This document shows, one piece after another, positions 1 through 9,001 of a DNA stretch of 64,000 nucleotides. Position numbers and translations under genes: made by a program. The notes under the pieces are model-generated. The model did no database searches. It was given only the letters and a program-made list of their open reading frames with translations, and was not told where the DNA came from. How positions within the stretch are numbered: position 1 is the stretch's first letter; every line of letters begins with the position of its first letter. The stretch comes from Desulfosarcina widdelii (GTDB lineage: Bacteria; Desulfobacterota; Desulfobacteria; Desulfobacterales; Desulfosarcinaceae): assembly GCF_009688965.1 (NCBI RefSeq), contig NZ_AP021875.1:6262001-6326000 (forward strand), read 5' to 3'.

Positions 1-241
1 GGCTACCGGTTTCGATATCGTAGAGTTTTGCGTTTTCAAATTCTTTTTCAGTGATGTCGTTGGCGTGGTAGTGTCCGGTGAAGGCCAAATTCAGTCCGGC
101 GTCGGCCAGGGCTTCGGAGACGTTTTCCCAGTCGTCGATGACATATTCGGGGAATGATAGAGGATCGGCCTGGCCGGTGTAGTGCTCCACCAGTCCATGA
201 TGCTGAAATTGAAAACCATCCGGCGCTTGGACGCGCGGTCG
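1..241 (-). pseudogene. 5'-truncated metallophosphoesterase remnant (runs off left edge)
   Basis: Read on the minus strand, this stretch encodes a calcineurin-like phosphoesterase C-terminal half: a HHGLVEH motif, then PEYVIDDWENVSEAL, then the metal-binding motif FTGHYHAND. The frame is closed upstream by a TGA at 242-244. No upstream DNA encodes the DxH, GD and GNHE parts that the family needs, and there is no ATG in the frame. I therefore read it as a gene that lost its 5' end, with the 3' end beyond the window. A sequencing frameshift is the alternative, but the 150 bases further upstream also look non-coding. Confidence 0.55.
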
Positions 242-402
242 TCACATTGTAACCATGCATGTTTTTATGAATACGGATGAAGCTGGTCGTAACGGTTCGT
301 CCTTTCGGAAGGCATGATGCCGGGGAACTGTTTGATTGTTATCAGCGAAGGAGGGATGACATTTTATTGTAAAACGAATCAACGGCCGATGAGAGTCATC
401 AA

Positions 403-696
403 TTACCCGTCTTCTCTTCGCCCCCCTCTTTTGACATAATGGGTGTGGTTAACGCCATAAAAGATAGCATCGCCGTAAGTAGAAACCATAGATTTACAGC
501 TTCCACAATATTTGCGTGGCACACCCCGGCCGGTCCATAGCATGTACACGCTGTGATCTGCAGCGCACTTCGGGCAAATACAGCGAACGAACCGTTTATC
601 ATGCTTAAATTGTAGACGATCCTCTTCGTTAAGCCATTTATTGTTCAGCCATTGATCCGAAGACTCCAAACTGAGACTCTCAACTTCTAAATCCAT
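403..696 (-). CDS. small zinc-ribbon protein of unknown function
   Basis: A 97-residue protein with two CxxC pairs (CICPKC near residue 40 and YCGSC near residue 63), the spacing of a zinc ribbon. The N-terminal 35 residues are acidic and polar, and the C-terminus is basic (KRGGRRE). An AAGGA ribosome binding site lies a few bases before the ATG. It stands alone, 100 bases downstream of the PHP-glycosyltransferase gene on the same strand. I do not recognise a named family. A nucleic-acid or protein-binding adaptor is plausible but not shown. Confidence 0.6.
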   Translation of the reverse strand: MDLEVESLSLESSDQWLNNKWLNEEDRLQFKHDKRFVRCICPKCAADHSVYMLWTGRGVPRKYCGSCKSMVSTYGDAIFYGVNHTHYVKRGGRREDG

Positions 697-798
697 TTTC
701 CATTCCTTCTTAATGGCGGATTAGCTGTTTACGAAATTATAGAAAGATCGGTTCTTATGGGAGGATCCATTGGAAAGATTTATGGGATTGGTTGGGGA

Positions 799-3237
799 CT
801 ATCCGGCAACAGCCACCTTATTCGCATTGAGCGTCCCGAACATTTTCCAGGTTTCGTCGAAGGCGGCCTCGAAAGACCGGTTTTGCATGTATTTGCGTGC
901 TTCCTGGCCCATGGCCGAGCGCCGTTCGTGATCGGAGATCACTGATCGCACGGCGTCGAGAATCGCCTGTTCGCTGTCCGCCTCTACAATCAACCCGGTT
1001 TTGCCCGGCAGGATGTTCTCCATGGGGCCGCCCTGATCGGTAACGATAACCGGGATACCCGAGGCCTGGGCTTCCAGGACGACGTTGCCGAAGGTGTCCG
1101 TGGTGCTGGGGAAAACGAATAGATCGCTGGAGGCATAGGCTTCGGCCAGATCCTCGCCTTCCAGGCGGCCCGTAAAAATACAGGGCAGATCGGCCATGTA
1201 CGACTGCATCTCCTCCAAGTAGGGACCCTCGCCGACGATGGTGAGCACCACATTCCGACTGTTCCGAGCCAGCTTCCGATAGGCCTGGGCCAGCAGGTGG
1301 AGGTTTTTCTCCTTGGAAACCCGCCCCACATAGAGCAGTTTGACCTGCTGTTCGCTGCAGTTCCACTTTCCGAAAAAGCCGTTGCGTTTTGACGGATTGA
1401 AGCGATGGATATCGATGCCGCGGGGGTAAATTTTTATTTTATCGGCGCTGATGCCTTTATCCACCAGTTCGTCCTTGGTGCTTTTGGACGGCGCATAGAT
1501 CAGATCCAACTGATCATAATACCAGAGAACGAACTTCCAGGCCAGCTCTTCCATGAAGGCGCTGCCCGTGAGAATTTGAACATACTGGGGAATGGCCGTA
1601 TGATAGGTCCCGGAGATCGGCACCCGCAAAAAGCGGGCGACGGCCAGGGCCGCCAACCCGATGGGTCCCGGCGTGGCCGTGTGGATGTGATTGAATCCTT
1701 CCCGGTGGCAGTAGTCGAGCATTTCAAGCAGCGGCGGGTAGAAGATTTTCTGCTGTTCGTATTCCGGCAGGTCGTAGGTGCCGATGGGTGCGAAATTCTT
1801 GACCCCTTTCCGAGGCGGCCGGTTTTCGTCGTCGCAGGTGATCAGGGTGTAGTGGTGGTTGGCGGCGGTGGCCAGATGAACTTGCTGCTGCAGAGTCAGG
1901 GCCACGCCGTTGATTTCGTAGAATGTGTCCGTGAAATGGGCCACGTGGGTGTCATCAACCAAGTTGATACCGGCAGGCGCCTTTTGGATACCGAACGCCT
2001 CACGAATCTGAATGCCCAGGTCGCGCCCCATGGTGAACTGGGAAAAAGCCACGAAATAAGGTGCCAACAGGGTGTACAGACCGCCCGCCGAGCCGATGGA
2101 TTGGAAGATATTGAACACATTGGCGCCGGAGAGGTGGTCCAACAGGTGGTTGCCGAAATGGACCGTTACACGGTTGGAAAGCGTATCGACAAAAGAGAAC
2201 CAATGATCTTCGGGCGCCTGCTCATTCTCTTTGCCGGGGTCCGCCAGATAGGGATTCTCTTCGATCAGTTTCTGGGTTTCATGGCGCAAAAGTGTGGCCA
2301 GCGAATCCGATAACGGATGCTTGACCCGTTTGCGCTTGTGGGCACGGAAGAAGAAATAGACCCGCGAAAGCATACCGGGCTGGGTTTCGTTTTCCATGGT
2401 CAGCGACCGGTCCAGAAAGCGGACCAGCGGATCTTTGCCGGCATAGCGTCCGAGATTGAATTTATGGCGGAAAAACTGCCAGGCAATGCCGTAGAGGTTG
2501 TGGGCCATGGTCTGGGGAGTGGGGGCATCGGCGTGAACGACCGCCGGGTTGGCCCGCATGGCGGCAAGAGAGACCGATGTGTCGTGGCTTCCTATAAATT
2601 CGGTGTAGGTCCTGGCGATGTTCAGGGAACTGTGGTCATCCGATCCGCCGAAAAGGCGTTTCTGATGAGGATTCTCAAACGCCGGTTCAATGCCGTGTTT
2701 GTCCGCCAGGCGCTCTATGTCTTTCGGGGTGAGGTTGTTGAGAACAGTTCTGATCGTCTGATTTTCGCGACTGTTACGGGCGCCGTTCAACTCGAAGTTC
2801 CGGAAAAGCAGGAGCAGTTGTTCGAAGTGCTCGAGGGTCATCCGGTCGTTGACCGCATACAGGGGATGGGCGATGATGTTGAAGATGTTCTCCCGGCGAA
2901 AATAGGCCGTGAGATCGTAGATGCTGGGCCGCAGCTTCTGGATCTCCTCATGCTGGTCCTCAGTGATATCCAGGGCCAGCACATGCAACTTGCAGCCGTC
3001 TTCGGGAAAATAACTGGTCACTTCCTCGCTGACGAAGGTTCCCGGCAGATGGGCGATTTCCAGGGCTCCGCCGATGCTGTTGTGGTCGGTGATGGTCACA
3101 TGAGTCATGCCCCGCCGTTTGGCAATGTCATACAATTGCAGCGGTTCGGTGAAACTCTCGGGGGTGCCGATTTTTTTCAGGATCCACTGGGATGGTCGTT
3201 TGGAATACTTGGAATGCACATGGAGATCGATCCGCAT
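799..3237 (-). CDS. PHP-domain / GT4 glycosyltransferase fusion
   Basis: This is an 812-residue protein from the chosen start. The N-terminal ~270 residues are a PHP phosphoesterase domain with all four metal motifs: DLHVHS, TDHNS, IAHP and GSDDHSS. A helical linker follows. From about residue 400 to the end there is a GT-B glycosyltransferase of family 4, with LLYVGRVSKEKN, a TDTFGNVVLEAQ nucleotide-sugar motif and GGPMENI. A start 20 codons upstream is possible, but AAAGGAAACGC directly before this ATG decides for MRIDLHVHS. Family knowledge predicts transfer of a sugar from an NDP-sugar. The PHP part could remove a phosphate from substrate or product; that coupling is inference. Confidence 0.85.
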   Translation of the reverse strand: MRIDLHVHSKYSKRPSQWILKKIGTPESFTEPLQLYDIAKRRGMTHVTITDHNSIGGALEIAHLPGTFVSEEVTSYFPEDGCKLHVLALDITEDQHEEIQKLRPSIYDLTAYFRRENIFNIIAHPLYAVNDRMTLEHFEQLLLLFRNFELNGARNSRENQTIRTVLNNLTPKDIERLADKHGIEPAFENPHQKRLFGGSDDHSSLNIARTYTEFIGSHDTSVSLAAMRANPAVVHADAPTPQTMAHNLYGIAWQFFRHKFNLGRYAGKDPLVRFLDRSLTMENETQPGMLSRVYFFFRAHKRKRVKHPLSDSLATLLRHETQKLIEENPYLADPGKENEQAPEDHWFSFVDTLSNRVTVHFGNHLLDHLSGANVFNIFQSIGSAGGLYTLLAPYFVAFSQFTMGRDLGIQIREAFGIQKAPAGINLVDDTHVAHFTDTFYEINGVALTLQQQVHLATAANHHYTLITCDDENRPPRKGVKNFAPIGTYDLPEYEQQKIFYPPLLEMLDYCHREGFNHIHTATPGPIGLAALAVARFLRVPISGTYHTAIPQYVQILTGSAFMEELAWKFVLWYYDQLDLIYAPSKSTKDELVDKGISADKIKIYPRGIDIHRFNPSKRNGFFGKWNCSEQQVKLLYVGRVSKEKNLHLLAQAYRKLARNSRNVVLTIVGEGPYLEEMQSYMADLPCIFTGRLEGEDLAEAYASSDLFVFPSTTDTFGNVVLEAQASGIPVIVTDQGGPMENILPGKTGLIVEADSEQAILDAVRSVISDHERRSAMGQEARKYMQNRSFEAAFDETWKMFGTLNANKVAVAG

Positions 3238-3659
3238 CGCGTTTCCTTTCTTTTTCTTCGTTCCCCGGTCAAGGACTGCTTTTATCTCATTCGACAACGT
3301 GCAAAAATTCCTTTTCTTCTGAATAGGACTACTTTTTTGGCTGCCTTATGCTCACCGGTTTATTAAAAAAAGATTAAGGAAAAGATAGATTATGGTTAAA
3401 TTGGTTCAAACGGTAGGGCGGATGGTCGATGGCATTTATTCCTCTTCTAAGAAAGCGACCATTGTTTCCCTGGCGTTAGCAAAACGTTTGTTTTCGGTTA
3501 CGATTTTTTAACCAATTTCTAATCGCCCGGTAACATAAGGCTAATTCATTGCTTTTAATTTATGGCCAACGAAACTATCGGACTGCCCTAATCCGAAACG
3601 GAAGCAAATAGGGTCGCAACGTTCAGAAGGAGATTTTACCGCTCCACGAGGAAATGATT
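3238..3659. other. 422-base intergenic region, divergent promoters expected
   Basis: This gap separates the minus-strand PHP-glycosyltransferase gene from the plus-strand lipid cluster. It is AT-rich compared with its flanks. It contains GGTTAAATTGGTT near 3393 and a partly complementary TTTTTAACCAATTTC near 3505, which could pair or be regulatory. A second AAGGAG-like site lies near 3628. I found no tRNA and could not fit a known riboswitch. Promoters for both sides must lie here, but none is convincing by eye. Confidence 0.4.
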
Positions 3660-3743
3660 ATGCCCGATCAAGCCATCAACATCATTGTGTTGTTCGGTTC
3701 CATTGCCTGCATCGTATCGAGTGTTCTCTTTACTTTTTTTTGA
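3660..3743 (+). CDS. 27-residue single-span membrane peptide
   Basis: This short frame reads MPDQAINIIVLFGSIACI and continues to SSVLFTFF before TGA. It is a single hydrophobic span with a short polar N-terminus. GAGGA sits about 8 bases before this ATG; an in-frame ATG two codons earlier is too close to that site. It lies 39 bases before the 812-residue gene on the same strand, so it may be the first gene of that operon. A small dyad (TGATCC...GGATCA) follows its stop. Spurious translation cannot be excluded. Confidence 0.4.
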   Translation: MPDQAINIIVLFGSIACIVSSVLFTFF

Positions 3744-3782
3744 TCCCTGTTTAACGGATCAAGGGAGAACACGGAAGGTGAT

Positions 3783-6221
3783 ATGGTAGAATTCGCGCCT
3801 CGAACGGACCTTCTCCGGAAACAGCCCGGCAACACGCCCCGCCCTGAACCGGCTGCCAAGGCGGCCAATTTGTTCCGAACGATTCATATCCTCGGCATCG
3901 AAACCGTCACTGCGGACGGCCTTGCGCGCACCCTGCCGTTTACTCCGACCGACACCACCGCAGGATCGGAAAACGAATATCAGACAGCCGTGTCCGGCAG
4001 CCGCAGCCAGGTGGATCTGGCCCGTGAAATCGAAGACTCTGGATTTTTCAGGAATCTCAAGAAGCGGACCCTGCGTGGGGATGCGCCCCGTTCAAGCCTG
4101 ACGGCCCTGGAACGCTTTCTGGAAGCCAACGAAGAGGGCGTGTGGGAAAATAGCTGGGTACGGCTGCCCGTGGATACCCTCACCCCTTTTGCACGGTCGA
4201 TCCTGGAGATCGATCTGCGATCCGACAAAGGCTGTGCCAAAAGTCCCCGGCGCGGCGATGCCTGCCGGTTTCATCTTTGCGAGAACGGTCAGGAAATCCT
4301 GCGAATCCCCATCAGTTACCTGCTCAAACTGGCGCTGGCCGATGCTGTCGGGGAAGGTTGCCCGCATCCGACCATACAGGCGGCCGGTCGCAGCGCCATG
4401 GACCATTTTCTCTCGGACAACACCTCTCCGGAGACCTTTTCCTTTCATCCGGTCGGTCTGACCCAGGATTCGGGTCCGGGAAAGGCCGTCGCCCGGGAGA
4501 CGGCACTTCGTTTCATGCTTTCCCAGCTTCTCATCCAGTACGCCAACCGGCAGTTCGGCCTGACGGAAAGCGGACAGAAAGCCGAACTCTATTTCGCTCC
4601 CCATCCACCAATCCGGCAGAAGCGTCTGAACAACCTGATTTCAGACAGCTTTTACCGTGCGCTGTTCATGAGTCCCTGCCTTTCCGGCTGGAATGACGGG
4701 GAAGCCAAACACCGGTATATGCACCTGTGCCACGAGGTGCTTTCGCGCAGCCAGCTCAATGCGGTCCGCAAACTGCGCGAGGCGGGCATCGTGGCCAACA
4801 ATCTGGTGGTGCTGCCCAACACCTCCAACATCTCCCTGGCCAACAACGGCACCCACATCAGCCTGGGAAGCCGCAAGCTCACCCGAATGTTGAAAGACCC
4901 TGATTCGGGTTTCGGTCCCCAGGAAGAGAAACATTACGGCGATCTGGCCATCAAAATTGTGGAGCATTTTCTGCCGCTTTTCGTGGGCACCTATTCGGCG
5001 GCGCCGTACCGGATCGATTTCATGGACTTTCATCCGGAGCGCGTGCTGGGTTTTCTGCCCCACGAAATGGACTTCACCCACTTGCGGATGTTCTGGAGGC
5101 GATGGAAGAAAAAGGCCAGCCTGAAGATCCTGGGACGCAGCATCACTCCCTTCGGGCCGGAATGGCTGGACCGCAGTCTGGCGCGCTGTTTTCGGCTCAA
5201 GGGCGATCATGTCCCGGATTTCAGGCTCATCGATTATCTGGTGGCCCTGATGGCCACCGACGAAAGCCCCGCACTGGACGGCTGTTTGGGAAACGATCTG
5301 CGCCTGAAACAGGACCTGGGAGACATGGGCGTATTCGATCCCTGCATGCCGCTGTACATGCTATATCGGGCCCGCTGTTTCAAAACCATGGGCTTCACCG
5401 GTTTCGAAGGGCGTCATTACAGCCTTTTTGAGAACCTGACCCGCGACATGGGGCATGCCGCCAACCTGCAGATGCTGGTGACGGCCCTGGCGTACAAATA
5501 TATTTTCACCGGGCAGATTTCCCACGGCGACATTCCTGACTCCCCCTTTGTCGAAAGCGAACGCCGGCAGATCTTTTTCGGAGCAGCCGTAGGTATCCCG
5601 ACCTTTTATGTCCGCTCGGACACGCCCAACCGGCTTTTGGCCCGCATGGCCAAACGAACGCCCAACATCCGCGCCAGCCGTCGTTACGGAGGCTACACCC
5701 GTGTGCGGGCCGTGGATTTCAAAAAGACCCTTGTCGCCATATTAAGAGAAGATGCCCCGGAACTGGTCGAGATGGGTGATTTCGGGCAGACGTTGGGTGA
5801 CCTGGACCTGCGAATCGAAAACCCGGGCCATCACGCGGCGGCCGATCGATTGACCCGCCGCATCTGCGACCGGGCCGGAGCCAAATCATCAACCGACCTG
5901 AGTGCGGATGAATTCAATGCAGCGGCGGAATCTTTCTACCGCAAGAAGTTGAAAACGGAACAGCTCGAAGAATCCCTGGATGTGTGGTGCGATCAGGTCG
6001 GCCGGCTGGACGGTCTTTCCTCCTGGCGCAGCGGTACCTACAACCAGGCCCTGTTCTCCATTCTCAAAGGCAGGGACGCCGCATCCTTCGTCAATGCACT
6101 CCGGCCGGCCCTTTTGTCCGAAGAGCTGTCGGTTCAGGCCATCACCCGACTGATTCACCTGCTGCTGCTGACGTTGACCCAAATGAAAACGCAAGAGGCA
6201 GCCGCTTGCCCGGAGGGCTGA
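3783..6221 (+). CDS. 812-residue protein of unknown function, coupled to psd
   Basis: I do not recognise this protein. It has no signal peptide and no clear membrane span. It is rich in Arg and aromatic residues, with patches such as HYGDLAIKIVEHFLPLF, PYRIDFMDFHPERVLGFLPH and RRYGGYTRVRAVDFKK. GGAAGG precedes the ATG. The stop is 5 bases before the GTG of the phosphatidylserine decarboxylase gene, so the two are almost certainly translated together. The context suggests a role in phospholipid synthesis or use, for example making or handling the decarboxylase substrate. That is inference from linkage only. Confidence 0.75.
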   Translation: MVEFAPRTDLLRKQPGNTPRPEPAAKAANLFRTIHILGIETVTADGLARTLPFTPTDTTAGSENEYQTAVSGSRSQVDLAREIEDSGFFRNLKKRTLRGDAPRSSLTALERFLEANEEGVWENSWVRLPVDTLTPFARSILEIDLRSDKGCAKSPRRGDACRFHLCENGQEILRIPISYLLKLALADAVGEGCPHPTIQAAGRSAMDHFLSDNTSPETFSFHPVGLTQDSGPGKAVARETALRFMLSQLLIQYANRQFGLTESGQKAELYFAPHPPIRQKRLNNLISDSFYRALFMSPCLSGWNDGEAKHRYMHLCHEVLSRSQLNAVRKLREAGIVANNLVVLPNTSNISLANNGTHISLGSRKLTRMLKDPDSGFGPQEEKHYGDLAIKIVEHFLPLFVGTYSAAPYRIDFMDFHPERVLGFLPHEMDFTHLRMFWRRWKKKASLKILGRSITPFGPEWLDRSLARCFRLKGDHVPDFRLIDYLVALMATDESPALDGCLGNDLRLKQDLGDMGVFDPCMPLYMLYRARCFKTMGFTGFEGRHYSLFENLTRDMGHAANLQMLVTALAYKYIFTGQISHGDIPDSPFVESERRQIFFGAAVGIPTFYVRSDTPNRLLARMAKRTPNIRASRRYGGYTRVRAVDFKKTLVAILREDAPELVEMGDFGQTLGDLDLRIENPGHHAAADRLTRRICDRAGAKSSTDLSADEFNAAAESFYRKKLKTEQLEESLDVWCDQVGRLDGLSSWRSGTYNQALFSILKGRDAASFVNALRPALLSEELSVQAITRLIHLLLLTLTQMKTQEAAACPEG

Positions 6222-6226
6222 GATTC

Positions 6227-7255
6227 GTGACCCATTTGCCAGGCAGACACCAGTATGTCGATCGGGATTCCGCCCGGGTGGTAACGGAGCGGTTGATCGC
6301 CGATTCACTGATCAACCAGCTCTATGCGCGTTCGCGGGAAGATTCATCGCTGCTTTTCAAGGCGGTGACATCCCTGCGCATGTCTGCCGTTCTCGGTTTT
6401 CTCAATTTCGACCTGCCCCTGCCCGGCCGGCAGCGGGGGATTCGCAGCCGGATTCGGGCCATGGGCATCGACGTCGACGAATGCCTGGCGGAACCGGAAA
6501 GCCTGAACACGCCTCGTAAACTCTTCGAACGCCAAATCCGTTACTGGCAATGCAGGCCCATGCCCACGGCGGTTGACCGCATCGTTTCACCGGCCGACGC
6601 CCGGATGATCGCAGGCTCTTTTGACCGGCACAGCAGCCTGTTTCTCAAGGAGAAATTTTTCTCTTTCCCCGAACTGCTCGGTGAAGACAAACCGCAATGG
6701 CTGCGGACCTTCGATGGCGGCGATTTTGCCATTTTCAGGCTGACACCCGACAAATACCATTACAACCATCTGCCCGTATCCGGACAGGTAGCGGATATCT
6801 ACGAAATTTCGGGGCGCTGCCACTCCTGCAATCCCGGTGCGGTGGTTTCTCAAGTTACTCCTTATTCCAAGAACCGGCGAGTGGTCACCATCATCGATAC
6901 GGATGTTCCCGGCGGTACGGGAGTAGGACTGGTCGCCATGATCGAGATCGTGGCCATGATGATCGGCGACATCGTGCAGTGCTACAGCACCCGTGGTTAT
7001 GACGATCCTCTGGACATCGGTACCGGCATGTTTCTGGAACGAGGCTGCCCCAAGAGCCTCTATCGGCCGGGGAGCAGCGTCGACGTGCTGATTTTTCAGC
7101 CCCACCGTGTGGTGTTTTCCGAAGACATTCTGGCCAATATGCGGCGGCAGGATGTGACCAGCCGGTTTACGCGGCACTTTCGTTCTCCTCTGGTGGAGAC
7201 GGATGTTAGGGTTAGATCGGAGGTGGGGAAAAAGAGAAATAGAGCGCTTCCGTAA
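6227..7255 (+). CDS. psd: phosphatidylserine decarboxylase
   Basis: A 342-residue phosphatidylserine decarboxylase-family protein, which makes phosphatidylethanolamine from phosphatidylserine at the membrane. Family landmarks are DKYHYNHLPVSG (substrate/His motif), GGTGVGLVAMIEIVAMMIGD and YRPGSSVDVLIF, where the GSS is the autocleavage site that makes the pyruvoyl group. The start is GTG at 6227, chosen because GGAGGG lies about 9 bases upstream and the previous gene stops at 6221. The last residues (EVGKKRNRALP) look unlike the family, and the TAA stop lies inside a dispersed repeat beginning at about 7248. The 3' end may therefore have been altered by that element. Confidence 0.85.
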   Translation: MTHLPGRHQYVDRDSARVVTERLIADSLINQLYARSREDSSLLFKAVTSLRMSAVLGFLNFDLPLPGRQRGIRSRIRAMGIDVDECLAEPESLNTPRKLFERQIRYWQCRPMPTAVDRIVSPADARMIAGSFDRHSSLFLKEKFFSFPELLGEDKPQWLRTFDGGDFAIFRLTPDKYHYNHLPVSGQVADIYEISGRCHSCNPGAVVSQVTPYSKNRRVVTIIDTDVPGGTGVGLVAMIEIVAMMIGDIVQCYSTRGYDDPLDIGTGMFLERGCPKSLYRPGSSVDVLIFQPHRVVFSEDILANMRRQDVTSRFTRHFRSPLVETDVRVRSEVGKKRNRALP

Positions 7256-7361
7256 AAAGGCCGATATCTGCGTTACGCTTCGTCCTTCGTCTCTGTGGAG
7301 TATTGTTTATACGCCTCGTTCCTCAGGACTCGCAAGCCTTGATCTCGACCTTTTTACAAAG
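7248..7361. repeat. dispersed inverted-repeat element R1, copy 1
   Basis: A ~114-base element bounded by CCGTAAAAAGGCCGATAT on the left and the near-complement ATCTCGACCTTTTTACA on the right. The core contains GCGTTACGCTTC and CAGGACTCGCAAGCC. The same order of motifs recurs at 17748-17867 and 24931-25055. There is no transposase. It contributes the stop codon of psd and separates psd from the Lgt-like gene. Confidence 0.8.
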
Positions 7362-7440
7362 TTGTCTGGTGGACGGTTGAACTGAGGTCACCACATTTTT
7401 TACCTTTATCGCGGTTGAATCTTTAATAGGAGTCTGACCC

Positions 7441-8490
7441 ATGCACAACTGGCTGTTTGTTCTCTTCATGACTCTTTTTCTCGTTCCGCTTTTCATCTGG
7501 GGCTTTTCCACCCTACAGCGGGAGCGTTGGCAGATCCTTTGTACCGTTCCCGTCAGAAAAATGGCCGATGGTTCCTGGCAAGGCCAGAATCTGACCTACT
7601 ACGGCCTGTTCAACGCCCTGGCATTGTGCGCCGCCGTTGCCCTGGTGCTGATCCTTACCGGTGCCGCCGGTGTACCTGTTATGGTTTTTGCTGCCATCAC
7701 CTGCGCGATTTTAGGGATCTGCCTGCCGGCTTCAAGCGTTATTGCCCGCTGGGTAGAGAAAAAGCCCAGCACCTTCAGTGTGGGAGCGGCTTCGTTTTTG
7801 GGCATCGTTCTGGGTCCCTGGCTGGTGGTGCCGCTGGAAATGATCGCCCGGCGTTTCACCGGGACCGGGTTCGATCCCATGGCCGTTTTGTCGGCGATGA
7901 TAGTGGCCTATGCTCTTGGAGAAGGCATCGGCAGGCTGGCCTGTATCAGTTTCGGGTGCTGCTACGGCAAACCCATGGACCAAATGCCGCAAGCGGTTCA
8001 GCGCTATCTTTCGTGGGCTGCGTTCACCTATACCGGCTGCACCAAGAAGATCGCTTACGCCCATCACCTGGAAGGACAGAAGATTTTCGCGGTTCCGGCC
8101 GTTACGGCGGTACTGTACAGCGCCAGTGCACTGGCCGGTACCCTGCTTTACCTTTCCGGCAGCTATGCATGGGCCTTTTTTCTTTGCCTGTTCGTTACCC
8201 AGATCTGGCGTTTTTTCTCCGAATTTCTAAGGGCCGACTATCGCGGGGATCGTAAGATCAGCGTATACCAGATCATGAGTCTGTCGACCGTCCCTTACGG
8301 TTTGTTGCTGCCGTTTTTCTTCCCGGCCGCAGGTCCTGCCGGAGACATTGCAGCAGGGCTCCGACAGTTCTGGAATCCCGCGACGATCCTCTCTCTCCAG
8401 ACGATCGGGATCATCATGTTCCTGAGAACCGGCCGGAGCCAGGTGACCGGATCGGGGGTATCTTTTTTTGTGAAAGAAGATCGGATCTGA
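7441..8490 (+). CDS. Lgt-family (prolipoprotein diacylglyceryl transferase-like) membrane protein
   Basis: A 349-residue polytopic membrane protein with features of the Lgt family. These are a YYGLFNALAL segment near residue 60, GEGIGRLACISFGCCYGKP near residues 160-178 (the conserved GR loop), and FLRADYRGD near the C-terminal third. Lgt moves diacylglycerol from phosphatidylglycerol to the lipobox cysteine. The protein is longer than typical Lgt and could be a paralogue with another acceptor. AGGAG lies 8 bases before the ATG. It follows psd on the same strand, which fits a lipid-related cluster. Confidence 0.7.
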   Translation: MHNWLFVLFMTLFLVPLFIWGFSTLQRERWQILCTVPVRKMADGSWQGQNLTYYGLFNALALCAAVALVLILTGAAGVPVMVFAAITCAILGICLPASSVIARWVEKKPSTFSVGAASFLGIVLGPWLVVPLEMIARRFTGTGFDPMAVLSAMIVAYALGEGIGRLACISFGCCYGKPMDQMPQAVQRYLSWAAFTYTGCTKKIAYAHHLEGQKIFAVPAVTAVLYSASALAGTLLYLSGSYAWAFFLCLFVTQIWRFFSEFLRADYRGDRKISVYQIMSLSTVPYGLLLPFFFPAAGPAGDIAAGLRQFWNPATILSLQTIGIIMFLRTGRSQVTGSGVSFFVKEDRI

Positions 8491-8512
8491 ACGGTCGCGA
8501 GCATCGATATCC

Positions 8513-9001
8513 ATGGCCCACCAATCCTTGTCGAAATACGTCCGCCGAATTTACGACCGCTTCATCAAGCTGAAGGAGGCGCCGCAGGAAATTGCCCTCG
8601 GATTCGCCCTGGGGCTCATGATCGGCATGACGCCTTTTCTCGGGGCCCATTTCGCTGCCTGCATCGCGCTGGCGTCTATACTGGGGTGGAGCAAAATCGC
8701 TGCCATGGTGGGCGTGAACATCACCAATGTGTTCACGGCGCCGTTGATCTATCCGGTCAACTACTGGGTGGGTGCCAGGTTGGTGGGAGTTTCCAATGGG
8801 GTCCGGTGGCCGGCGGCATTCACGGCCGAAGAGATGATCAACCTGATCAAGCAGTCGCCCCTGGTCCTGGTCGACCTGTGTGCCGGAGGGTTGATTCTCG
8901 GACTTCCCCTGGCCTTTGCGGGATATATGGTGGCGCTGCGGGCGGTCCGATTGTACCGCAGGCGCCGTTCACCAGATTCTAATGGGTCAGAATTTTGCTG
9001 A
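8513..9001 (+). CDS. DUF2062 membrane protein
   Basis: A 162-residue protein matching the DUF2062 pattern: a short basic N-terminus, then ALGFALGLMIGMTPFLGAH, GWSKIAAMVGVNITNVFTAP and a last membrane segment, GLILGLPLAFAGYMVALRAV. The function of the family is not established; members often sit near glycosyltransferase or lipid genes. It starts 22 bases after the Lgt-like gene. The 3' end overlaps the convergent ABC ATPase gene by 23 bases. Confidence 0.7.
   Translation: MAHQSLSKYVRRIYDRFIKLKEAPQEIALGFALGLMIGMTPFLGAHFAACIALASILGWSKIAAMVGVNITNVFTAPLIYPVNYWVGARLVGVSNGVRWPAAFTAEEMINLIKQSPLVLVDLCAGGLILGLPLAFAGYMVALRAVRLYRRRRSPDSNGSEFC

Noticed and set aside
3393..3660. riboswitch in front of the lipid cluster
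   Set aside because: I tried to fit a c-di-GMP type aptamer but the conserved loops are not there. Only weak complementary AT-rich stretches are seen.
7203..7385. 60-codon frame across repeat R1
   Set aside because: It consists mostly of repeat sequence, and similar frames in other copies are not conserved as protein.
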